The notes below the pieces were generated by a model that saw only the letters and a list, made by a program, of their open reading frames with translations, was not told the origin of the DNA and did not search any database. The translations under genes were made by a program, and so were the position numbers. From contig MTKS01000034.1 of the NCBI GenBank assembly GCA_004028495.1, positions 1 to 10,558 of the forward strand: a stretch of DNA of 10,558 nucleotides. The letters are read 5' to 3'. This document shows positions 1 through 7,500 of the stretch, one piece after another (within the stretch, counting starts at the first letter, position 1; each line of letters begins with the position of its first letter). This DNA comes from Candidatus Electrothrix marina. Its GTDB lineage: Bacteria > Desulfobacterota > Desulfobulbia > Desulfobulbales > Desulfobulbaceae.

Positions 1-7
1 GTACTAC

Positions 8-146
8 ATGCCCCGACAGGAAAAAAAAGGAGGAGTAAACCTGCCGGGGCACAAGGGTTGAACATTATTTTATAGACAGAGCAAGCAGAATCAAATGCCC
101 CGGCAGGAAAAAAAAGGAGGAGTGAACCTGCCGGGGTATAGGGTTG
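8..146. repeat. Two tandem ~52 bp hairpin repeats with Shine-Dalgarno-like loops
   Basis: Copy 1 spans 8-60 and copy 2 spans 95-146, with a start-to-start distance of 87 bp. Each forms a long hairpin: arms 9-20/40-51 in copy 1 (one A-C mismatch) and 98-107/127-136 in copy 2 (perfect, CCCCGGCAGG with CCTGCCGGGG). Both have a 19-nt loop of eight A's followed by GGAGGAGT. Read on plus, the loop displays AAGGAGGA, which resembles a Shine-Dalgarno or CsrA/RsmA GGA site. Read on minus, it displays CUCCUCCUUUU, which resembles the anti-Shine-Dalgarno end of 16S rRNA. Each copy can also be read as a tiny ORF starting MPRQEKKGGVNLPG (8-61 and 95-181); the only two differences within these 14 codons are synonymous. 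The left end may be the tail of a longer array. Confidence 0.75.
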
Positions 147-626
147 CACGCCCTATGCTATATATAAAAAGGGGGAAATAAATTACATTTATTCAGAACC
201 CTGTTGTGTTTCCGTTATATTCTTCGATTGTGCCGACTGCTTTTCTTTGTTTTTTACGTTGTTTTCATAATTATAAATGCTATATTCATGCCACTTTTTC
301 TTGTTTTTGCCGCTTTCTTCTAATTTCTTGTAATGACTGCTCTAAAACAGGAACGAGAATCCTTGCCAATAAGATACCTTTCTCATTAATACATTAAAAC
401 GAGTAAGTTTTATCCTCATTTCAAAACAGTGCGGGTAAAAAATATACATACATTGCCGAATACCCGACGAATTACAATTTCTTCGCAAGATCTGAGCGGT
501 ATCTTTTGACTTGCTCTCCCCTCATAGAGTAAACTCTCTTTTTATCGTCCGGACAGACTCCTCCTTCCGGGCAGGCCTAATACAACGTACTGAATTTCAA
601 AAACAAAAAAAACAACTCCAAATAAC
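147..626. other. AT-rich non-coding region upstream of parE
   Basis: I see no convincing gene here; the short open frames show no recognisable protein and no good ribosome site. Small inverted repeats are present. ATAGGG/CCCTAT (138-143/151-156) directly follows the second hairpin repeat. AATAAAT/ATTTATT lies at 177-183/187-193, TAAAAC/GTTTTA at 395-400/407-412, and AGAGT/ACTCT at 526-530/533-537. Any of these could be operators or mRNA structure. The stretch is more AT-rich than the flanking genes, as expected for a leader or promoter region. Confidence 0.5.
506..535 (+). promoter_or_regulatory. Candidate sigma-70-type promoter for parE
   Basis: TTGACT (506-511) is separated by 18 bp from TAAACT (530-535). 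The -35 match is good and the -10 match is moderate. It would give a leader of about 85 nt before the GTG start at 627. A second -10-like box, TACAAT (473-478), lies upstream without a good -35. The prediction rests on motif inspection only. Confidence 0.3.
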
Positions 627-2513
627 GTGTCAGAACATCAATACGACGAATCGAAAATCAAGACCCTCAGCTCCCTGGAACATATCCGCAAACGCCCCGG
701 CATGTACATCGGTCGACTCGGTAACGGATCCGACCCTGATGACGGTATCTATATCCTGCTCAAAGAAGTGATCGACAATGCCGTGGACGAATACATCATG
801 GGATACGGCAAACAGGTTGATATCTCCATCGAAGAAAACGGTCGCTGTCGGGTGCGCGATTACGGGCGCGGTATTCCTCTGGGCAAGGTTGTGGAATGTG
901 TTTCCGTCATCAACACAGGGGCCAAGTACAACACGGATGTCTTCCAATTTTCCGTGGGACTGAACGGAGTGGGAACCAAGGCGGTGAACGCGCTTTCCGA
1001 GCAGTTCACGGTCTGCGCCTTTCGCAAAGGCCGATTCAAAAAGGCGTTCTTTGAGCACGGCACCCTTGTTCATGAGGAGGAAGGAGAGACGGATGAGAAG
1101 GACGGCACACTGATCGAATTCCTGCCGGACACAGCGTCTTTCCCCAGCTATTCTTTTGATATGCAGTATGTTGATCAACGCTTATGGCGTTACGCCTATC
1201 TTAATGCAGGCCTGATCCTGTATCTTGATGCGCCGGCCCTGCAGGAGGAAACAGAAGAGAAAAAAGCAGCGAACGCTAAGCCCGCAAAGAAAAAATACTA
1301 TTCGGCAAAGGGACTTCTTGATTTGCTGCACAAAGAACTCGGCGGCAGGGAGATCTATCCTCCTATCCAGGCATCTCAAAGCACGCTGGAGTTTGCCTTC
1401 ACCCATACGGATGATTACAGCGAGACCTATTACTCCTTTGTCAACGGCACCTATACTTCCGAGGGAGGAACCCATCTTTCCGCCTTTCGCGAGGGAATAC
1501 TGAAAGGAGTCAATGAATTCTCGGACAAAAAATACACGGGAAAAGATGTGCGGGACGGCATTGTCGGCACCCTTGCCGTTAAAGTGCAGGAACCGGTTTT
1601 TGAATCGCAAACAAAGAATAAACTGGGCAATACCGATGTAAAGGGCTGGATCGTCAATGCGGTCCGAGATGCCGTGGCCACCTATCTGTATAAATTCCCG
1701 GAGAACACGGAAATCTTCCTGGACAAGGTCCAACGTAATGAGCGCATTCGCAAAGAATTACAATCCGTGCGCAAGGAGGCCAAGGCCAAAGCAAAGAAAA
1801 TCGCTTTCAAGATTCCGCAGCTGAAGGACTGCAAACACCATCCTTCCCGACAAAATCCGTCAAAAAAAGGTCGGGAAAATATGATCTTTATCACCGAGGG
1901 GCAGTCCGCTGCTGGCTCCATTGTCTCCTCCCGCGACCCCATGACCCAGGCTGTGTTTTCCCTTAAAGGAAAGCCCATGAACGTCTTTGGTCAGCGACTT
2001 GATATCCTGTATAAAAACGATGAGATGTATTCTCTGATGCGGGGTCTGAATGTCGAGGATTCCATTGCCGATCTGCGCTTTGACAAGATTATCCTGGCAA
2101 CCGATGCGGACGTGGACGGGCTGCATATCCGCAACCTCCTCCTCACCTTTTTTCTCCATTATTTTGAACCGCTGATCAAACTCGGCCATGTTTATATCCT
2201 GGAGACCCCGATTTTTCGAGCCAGGAACAAGAAGCAAACCATCTATTGCTATTCTACTCAGGAAAAGGAGGAGGCGATCAATACATTGAAGGGGCGGGGC
2301 AGTGCTGCTTCGGTGGAGGTTACCCGTTTTAAAGGACTCGGGGAGATTTCACCGCCGGAGTTCAAGCAATTCATCGGATCGGACATGCGGATTCTGCCGG
2401 TACGGCTGGACAGCCTGTCTGAAGTCGGTCAGGTGCTTAGTTTTTACATGGGAAAAAATACGCCTGACCGTCGTCAGTATATTATGGAGCATCTGGTGTT
2501 GCGACCGGTATGA
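627..2513 (+). CDS. parE: DNA topoisomerase IV subunit B (ParE/GyrB-type ATPase subunit)
   Basis: This 628-residue protein is the ATPase and TOPRIM subunit of a type IIA topoisomerase, which with a ParC/GyrA partner relaxes or decatenates DNA. The GHKL ATP site shows E47-x3-N51 (EVIDNAVDE), D78-x-G-x-G (DYGRGIP) and GLNGVGTKAV (111-120). The transducer carries the lysine loop QTKNKLG (328-334). The TOPRIM metal site shows E424 (ITEGQSAAG) and DADVDG (493-498), followed by RFKGLGE (567-573). It lacks the large insertion of gammaproteobacterial GyrB, and SLKGKPMNVFG, ETPIFRARNKK and ISPPEFKQFIG resemble ParE of the Bacteroidetes type. The start is GTG; no in-frame alternative lies upstream, and no clear Shine-Dalgarno is visible in the A-rich leader. 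A parC partner is not in the window. ParE is preferred over GyrB on length and motifs, but paralogue assignment needs the rest of the genome. Residue 426 (Gln) is discussed under findings. Confidence 0.93.
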   Translation: MSEHQYDESKIKTLSSLEHIRKRPGMYIGRLGNGSDPDDGIYILLKEVIDNAVDEYIMGYGKQVDISIEENGRCRVRDYGRGIPLGKVVECVSVINTGAKYNTDVFQFSVGLNGVGTKAVNALSEQFTVCAFRKGRFKKAFFEHGTLVHEEEGETDEKDGTLIEFLPDTASFPSYSFDMQYVDQRLWRYAYLNAGLILYLDAPALQEETEEKKAANAKPAKKKYYSAKGLLDLLHKELGGREIYPPIQASQSTLEFAFTHTDDYSETYYSFVNGTYTSEGGTHLSAFREGILKGVNEFSDKKYTGKDVRDGIVGTLAVKVQEPVFESQTKNKLGNTDVKGWIVNAVRDAVATYLYKFPENTEIFLDKVQRNERIRKELQSVRKEAKAKAKKIAFKIPQLKDCKHHPSRQNPSKKGRENMIFITEGQSAAGSIVSSRDPMTQAVFSLKGKPMNVFGQRLDILYKNDEMYSLMRGLNVEDSIADLRFDKIILATDADVDGLHIRNLLLTFFLHYFEPLIKLGHVYILETPIFRARNKKQTIYCYSTQEKEEAINTLKGRGSAASVEVTRFKGLGEISPPEFKQFIGSDMRILPVRLDSLSEVGQVLSFYMGKNTPDRRQYIMEHLVLRPV

Positions 2514-2533
2514 GTCGCAATACCTGCATAGGA

Positions 2534-2557
2534 TTTAAAGCCTCTGCCGCCTTTAAA
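2534..2557. terminator. Weak AT-rich hairpin between convergent genes
   Basis: TTTAAAG (2534-2540) and CTTTAAA (2551-2557) form a 7-bp stem in the short gap between the parE stop and the stop of the convergent PilZ gene. It overlaps the last codons of the latter. There is no good T-tract, so it is at best a weak bidirectional terminator. Confidence 0.25.
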
Positions 2558-2999
2558 GAATATCAGACAACTCTTTCACTTCCTTTCGGTCTAAATAGTG
2601 AGGAAAAAAATATATAACGTCACCGTCAAGCTTTAAAAAATCATGCATAATAAATTCTCTGCTCACCTCGGCAGGATGAACAGCTTTGCATAACATTGTT
2701 GTCTGAAGAAAAGAAAAGCTGTCAAGTCTCATCGACAGGAATTCAAGCGCGATTCCGTCTTCAGTGACCCTGGAAACCGAACCGACAGCACGAATTATAT
2801 TTTTGTTATACAATGCTGATTGTTTCAAGTTGATTATACAGAGATCGCCGATAATCTGGTCAAATTCCCCCTCAACAAACAGTCCGCTCAGACTTACATT
2901 ATTAACAAAATTTTTATATTTGTTTGCGTAAAATTCAAGATGTACGGCCCACAGAATGCCCACTCGTGAAAATCGGCGATTGTTTATACTTTTCATCAT
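2553..2999 (-). CDS. PilZ-domain protein (putative c-di-GMP effector)
   Basis: This 148-residue protein is read from the ATG at 2999. It shows both PilZ signatures that bind cyclic di-GMP: R8-x3-R12 (RRFSR) and N34-x-S-x-x-G39 (NVSLSG), 21 residues apart. A beta-rich core follows (VEGEFDQIIGDLCIINL, then GSVSRVTEDGIALEF), typical of the PilZ barrel. The last ~55 residues form an extension I do not recognise. An open frame continues upstream to 3122, but that part lies in a repeat-like sequence. The start at 2999 is preferred because AGGA sits 8 nt upstream and the PilZ motif begins directly after it. Such single-domain PilZ proteins usually transmit c-di-GMP to motility, pilus, polysaccharide or chemosensory systems. 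It converges on parE with a 39 bp gap. Its partner cannot be told from this sequence. Confidence 0.82.
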   Translation of the reverse strand: MMKSINNRRFSRVGILWAVHLEFYANKYKNFVNNVSLSGLFVEGEFDQIIGDLCIINLKQSALYNKNIIRAVGSVSRVTEDGIALEFLSMRLDSFSFLQTTMLCKAVHPAEVSREFIMHDFLKLDGDVIYFFPHYLDRKEVKELSDIL

Positions 3000-3106
3000 G
3001 TAAAAATTCCTGCAACGAATTGATGGCTTCACATTGAAAGCCGCTGAATTCATATGTTTTCTTTGCGGCACTGGCCGTATTGCCTGCAAAGCTACCTGAA
3101 CCACCA

Positions 3107-3157
3107 CCCTCCGGGCAAACACAGGGGTTTTGCCCCTACAGCACCCGGCATAACGAG
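3107..3157. repeat. Interspersed-repeat-like palindrome upstream of the PilZ gene
   Basis: GGGCAAA (3113-3119) and TTTGCCC (3129-3135) form a 7-bp stem, and AGGGG/CCCCT gives an alternative one. The flanks are GC-rich (CACCCTCCGGG before, CCTACAGCACCCGGC after) and unlike the surrounding AT-rich DNA. From memory, 'gtaggggcaaaacccctgtgtttgccc'-like blocks are dispersed many times in some sulfate-reducer and cyanobacterial genomes. That is recollection, and only one copy is in this window. Confidence 0.5.
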
Positions 3158-3192
3158 GTAAGAAGGGAGTAAGTTATTCCCTGTTGAATCCC

Positions 3193-3525
3193 TTATACCA
3201 TAATATACTCCTCCTTGACCATATTGTCAATAAAATCAAGAACAAACTTTCGTTGCTCCGGGGTGGCCCAGTCAATACAGGAGCAGCGGATATTGCGTGA
3301 ACTGCGCACGAGAAACTCAATACGGATCTCTGTTTTTTCTAAAATAACAGAGAAATAAAAAGGACCGCAATCAGGATGATTCAGCTGGGTTAAAGCAAGC
3401 AGCTTCCGAGGAAGTTCAAGCCAAAAAACACCGTTTATCGGCCCCGGCTTCAAGGTCCGTTTCAGATAATTATCCAGATTATCGTGCTCAAGAAAAGAAA
3501 GCTCATCTATTAAAAACTGACGCAT
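3193..3525 (-). CDS. Conserved-looking 110-residue protein of unknown function
   Basis: I cannot name this family. The protein is soluble with no signal peptide or membrane segment. It starts MRQFLIDELSFLEHDNLDNYL, continues with a GVFWLELPRKLL segment and a HPDCGPFYFSVILE strand, and ends with CSCIDWATPEQRKFVLDFIDNM and an acidic helix. Three cysteines (HPDC, CSC) and the aromatic FWLELP and FYFSVILE strands suggest a compact alpha/beta fold. The ATG at 3525 has GGAG about 9 nt upstream (GCGGAGTATTGATTTATG). It lies 58 bp downstream of the papain-like gene on the same strand, with no terminator visible between them, so co-transcription is likely. The ordinary codon use and good ribosome site support a real gene. 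I infer that it is conserved in related Desulfobacterota, but I cannot verify this. Confidence 0.75.
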   Translation of the reverse strand: MRQFLIDELSFLEHDNLDNYLKRTLKPGPINGVFWLELPRKLLALTQLNHPDCGPFYFSVILEKTEIRIEFLVRSSRNIRCSCIDWATPEQRKFVLDFIDNMVKEEYIMV

Positions 3526-3583
3526 AAATCAATACTCCGCAATATTTACAATAAGATATAAAATAAAAATTTACGTACTTTTT

Positions 3584-4267
3584 TTACTCTTTCAAAGGAC
3601 GAACAATATTATAAACACGGCTGAGATTATACGCACTGTACCGCGCCGGTTCGCCGCGCTCCTCGCCCCCATAGCTCAGCATCAGCCCTATGTGCTTTTC
3701 ATAATTGATCCAATCTATAAAGATAGCACTATGCCGAGCCTCTCGGTAATCGTGACTAATATAAAATAACCAGTCACCCGGACGAATCATCTCCTGATCT
3801 GCATACTGCCCCGTCTCTTCACCTCTCTGAAAAACAACCCGTCGCTGCTCCCCAGTATATCCGGCCCGATTATATACTGTATCTACATAATTCCAGCAGC
3901 CGCCCAGAACGAGTTCTCTGTTTTCCAGGCTCATCTCTCTTCCGATTTGCAGTACTTTCAGTGCCTGTAAATCCGCCTTTTTTTCTGCATGAAAAATAAC
4001 ATCCAAGATATTTTGCTCATAGCTCCCGCCGCCCCGCTCACCTGTATCAGGGTCAGGGTATTCTCCTGACTCAGCAGCCGGTTGTTGTTCATTGACAAGT
4101 TCTATCACAGGAGGCATAAACGGCTGAACCTTCTCGACTGCCGCCGAATCGGAATCGATCAGAATGTACTCAGCAGGATCTTGCCAGTGAACTTTCCATA
4201 TCAGCAAAGAACCGCCGCCCAGCGCTGCCACTATAAGCCCGACCGTTATTGCCTGTTTCATAGTCAT
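3584..4267 (-). CDS. Membrane-anchored papain-like (NlpC/P60- or CHAP-like) protein
   Basis: In this 227-residue protein, residues 6-24 form a hydrophobic N-terminal segment (AITVGLIVAALGGGSLLIW) with a Lys before it. There is no lipobox and no clear cleavage site, so it is probably an inner-membrane anchor with the rest in the periplasm. A Pro/Glu-rich linker (50-80) follows. The C-terminal ~120 residues resemble a papain-like NlpC/P60 or CHAP fold. GGCWNYVDTVYNRAG supplies a nucleophile-like C124 at a helix start, IRPGDWLFY matches the 'pGDlvff' strand, and RHSAIFIDW supplies H179. The family cleaves peptidoglycan peptides or related amide bonds. The third catalytic residue is not clear from sequence. 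Two starts are possible, 4267 and 4261 (MTM); AAGGGTG precedes both. Downstream lies the 110-residue unknown. The upstream neighbour on the same strand encodes a LysM protein, which fits a shared peptidoglycan target. Confidence 0.65.
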   Translation of the reverse strand: MTMKQAITVGLIVAALGGGSLLIWKVHWQDPAEYILIDSDSAAVEKVQPFMPPVIELVNEQQPAAESGEYPDPDTGERGGGSYEQNILDVIFHAEKKADLQALKVLQIGREMSLENRELVLGGCWNYVDTVYNRAGYTGEQRRVVFQRGEETGQYADQEMIRPGDWLFYISHDYREARHSAIFIDWINYEKHIGLMLSYGGEERGEPARYSAYNLSRVYNIVRPLKE

Positions 4268-4313
4268 TCACCCTTATTTTTCCAGGCAACTGAAGTTACC
4301 GGATATCGAAAAA

Positions 4314-4424
4314 CATGAAATCCGCATCCCGGCAAAATTTCATGTAACGACAATGACCTGCGGTTACAACAAACAAAGCATGAAAATTGACGAGCGGCTA
4401 GGATGGACCCTCGAACATTTTCAT
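4314..4424. promoter_or_regulatory. Paired inverted repeats (ATGAAA-type) in the leader of the papain-like gene
   Basis: There are two perfect 8-bp inverted repeats. CATGAAAT/ATTTCATG (4314-4321/4337-4344) has a 15-nt spacer. ATGAAAAT/ATTTTCAT (4380-4387/4417-4424) has a 29-nt spacer. The four half-sites share ATGAAA, so they may be operator half-sites for one regulator, or two mRNA hairpins in the 5' leader. No T-tract is present. Confidence 0.35.
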
Positions 4425-4478
4425 ATAAACTGATGCGTAACATCAGAAGGTAAACCATAAATTCCGGTCACCAGAACA

Positions 4479-4487
4479 ACTATATCA
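4479..4487 (-). promoter_or_regulatory. Candidate extended -10 promoter element
   Basis: Read on the minus strand, this is TGATATAGT, an extended -10 (TGn) followed by TATAGT with 5 of 6 matches. No convincing -35 is found. It would start a ~205 nt leader reaching the papain-like gene at 4267 and containing both ATGAAA inverted repeats. Two copies of AATTCCGGT (4460-4468 and 4499-4507) flank it. Confidence 0.25.
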
Positions 4488-4558
4488 CAAAACTGAACAA
4501 TTCCGGTAACAATTCTTAGTTTCAGACAAAAAAGGGCAATGCTGCGGGAGGGGGAAAA

Positions 4559-7500
4559 TCATTTTTTAGCAGGCAATAGCACCTGCTGGTCGGGATAAAT
4601 CAGATCCGGATTAGTAATCTTATTTTTTTTGGCGACATCAGGGTAATTAAAACCGCTGCCCGTATATTGCTCAGAAATTTCCCAGAGCGTATCTCCTTTG
4701 CTCACGGTATGATGAGCATGATCGGACGTGCCGTTTACGGGAGACATCAAAGCTGAATTTTCCTGACCAGCCGGAATCATTTTCTCTTTGCTCTGATCAA
4801 CACCGGTTGTTTTTTCCCGGGCAACATACCTGCGTGCTCTCTCCGCCGGAGCAGTCGGGATGAGCTGCGTACTGCCGGAGGATGTCTCAAATAATAAACC
4901 ATCAGCCTGCTTTTTTTCTTCTTTCGTCATCTCTCCAGTTGCGCCGTCTTTAACAGTCCCCTTGCTCTTGTTTGCTGCGTCATCAGAAGAAGCACCGATC
5001 AAACCCTTAACAGGATCCTTTTCCTCAGCCACGGCACTCTTCAGTGCAACATCATCAGCTGCATCATCGACTGCACCAACACCTGAATCATCAGCTACAC
5101 GACCTTGCAACAAGCCATCAGGCCTCTTATCTTCCTCATGAACATTCCCGACAAAACCTTCTTCATCCTGCCCCTGCTCCCGGATTGCCGTCTTCCCCTG
5201 CTGCTTCCCGGCATTTTCCAAAACACTCTCCGGAGCTTTCTTTTCATCCGTCCCGGCCTGAGCCGTGTCAGGTTCCTCGGGAGTTCTCTCGATCCTTTTT
5301 AATGCCGCCGTAACATCCTGTTGAGTGCTCTCCCCCTTGCTCTTGTTTGCTGCGTCATCAGAGGAAGCACCGATCAAGCCCTTAACAGGATCCTTTTCCT
5401 CAGCTACGGCACTCTTCAGTGCAACATCATCAGCTGCATCATCGACTGCACCAACACCTGAATCATCAGCTACACGACCTTGCAACAAGGCATCAGGCTT
5501 CTCATCTTCCTCATGAACATTCCCGACAAAACCTTCTTCATCCTGCCCCTGCTCCCGGATTGCCGTCTTCCCCTGCTGCTTCCCGGCATTTTCCAGAACA
5601 TTATCCCCAGCATGCTCTATATTTTCCGGGAACTCCTCAACCAAGTTACCTATTGCAGGTCGTTCGGAAGTCGCCTGGGCAGGCTGATCAGCCGGAGCCT
5701 CCGGGATCTCCTGCTCAATTGCTTTCCGGCCTTCCAACGCTGATTCCGATTCCGGTTTCGATAAAGCCGGAGAATGCGCCACAGGCTGCGCCAGTATACC
5801 TTCCTGATCATTCTGTGCCGTTACTTCACTCTCCGCCCTCTTCCCAGGTACTGCATCCCGAATCACAGGAGAAGCTTCACGGCTGATTTCCGAGAGTCGA
5901 TTCTCCGATTTTATATTTTTTTCATGAGAAACTTCCTGATTTCGGAAAACAAAAAGCCAGAGAAGATATCCCGAAAGGAGGCCGATCAGGAAGAAAAATA
6001 TCCACAGCTTTGTGCGCTTACGAATCTCATCTTTCGGTTGAGGTTGCATATCCGGCCCTTGTTCCGACTCATGTTCTGCTTCCCGAAAAAGAATATCCCT
6101 TTCTTCCTGCCTCTTCTTATCGAGTTTTGCCTTAATCTTTCTCGGGTCAGGGGAAGAGAGACGGGGAAACGTAACATTCTTCACAAAATCAGCATGCGGC
6201 ATGACAGGAGGAAAATCCGCCTGTTGTGTTTCGGAGACTTGGCGAACAAAATCTTTGAGTTCAGGAAAGGCATCTCCATCTTCCAGGATATTCCAGGTGT
6301 CGGGCTCTACAGGCACTTCTTCTCTATCCTTCAGCTGCGGAGGAACATCATCAGGCAGATCTTTTTCCACTTCTCTCCCGGCGACCTCAGCATCCGGAGC
6401 AGGTTCCTTTGTGACCATCTTTTCCGCCTGTTCATCAGCCGAATCGCTACCATCTCCTTTTTTATCGGCATCGCGTGCTTCCGCTGCTGAAGAAGAAAAC
6501 TCGGCGTTTATTGCATCTGCATCCTGTTGCCCCTCAATGCTCCCCTTGTTCTTTTCCTGAGAAAATGCTGCGGCCAAGGACGATTGGAGCAACATGTCCT
6601 GCTCCTCAGTGAATATGAACACAGGTACATCGAGTCGGCTCTCGTCAGGGTCTTCAGAAGGAATAAGGGTGTCCTCTTCCTGAAACAAAAAAGAATTTTC
6701 CTTTTCCGGCTCCGCTGTTCGTTCCGGCGCAACAGAGATGACAGCCCCCTTCTGCTCCTCAGTCAGCATAACCGGTTCCGGATCTGATCCGGAACCTGCT
6801 CGGTTCAGCTCTTCAATGTCAGTATCAACAAAGCGGGGAGGTCCATTCTGCTCTTCGTTCGCTGATTGCGCTGCTGCCTGTTGTTCATTGTCCTGCAGAA
6901 ATGGCTCATCAAATTCCGATGAAAAGCCCAAAGCCTCTTGCGACTTATCAAGAACAGAATTAATTTCCTGTTCTCCTTCCGGTTCCTCGTGAATTTCAGG
7001 GGCACCTTTTTCCTTCTTTTCCTCCCCCTCCTTCCCTCTCGGCAGCATTGAAGCCAAGGCGGATGTAATCAAACGATCCTGCTCGTCTGTCAGCAGGACC
7101 GGCGATGCTTCCAAAGGTGTATCGGCTGTACTTGACGTTTCATTCTCGTAAATTTCATTTTCATACGGAAAAGCAGAATCGTCTTCATGCCTTTCAGTCT
7201 CTGAGGGATATTCACCCTCTTCTGAAAAGATCTCGTCTGCAACAGAACTCGGTTCCCCGAATTCTTCCGACTCAAGAGCACGTTCCGGTACATCAGAAGC
7301 GACCTCTTCATCGTAACTGATTGCTCCTGCCTCACTGTCCGGATGATCTTCTTTCCGACTGAGCATTGATGCCATAACAGACAGAAAGACATTATCCGAC
7401 TCCTCCCGGATTTCCCCGAATCGCTCCGGCTCCTCTGTACATTCTAAAGAATCCGCAACGGCTTCGTCATCCTGATTGCCCTTTTCCGCTGCATAGGTTG

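Noticed and set aside
8..146. CRISPR array
   Set aside because: Only two copies are present, each with an internal A-rich loop, and a single 34-bp interval lies between them. There are no cas genes, and the repeat is a long hairpin of 52 bp.
206..397. 63-codon plus-strand frame in the upstream non-coding region
   Set aside because: GTG start without a ribosome site, and a Phe/Cys/Ile-rich composition typical of translated AT-rich non-coding DNA.
511..771. 86-codon plus-strand frame overlapping the parE start
   Set aside because: It overlaps parE in another frame and lacks any domain; its second half is a shadow of the parE N-terminus.
630..1733. Two long minus-strand open frames (182 and 183 codons) opposite parE
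   Set aside because: They lie fully antisense to a well-conserved gene, show no domain, and reflect its codon pattern.
4860..5886. Several plus-strand frames, some nearly identical to each other (LLLFAASSEEAPIKPL and similar)
   Set aside because: They are antisense shadows of the duplicated linker; their similarity is explained by the DNA repeat, not by a gene family.
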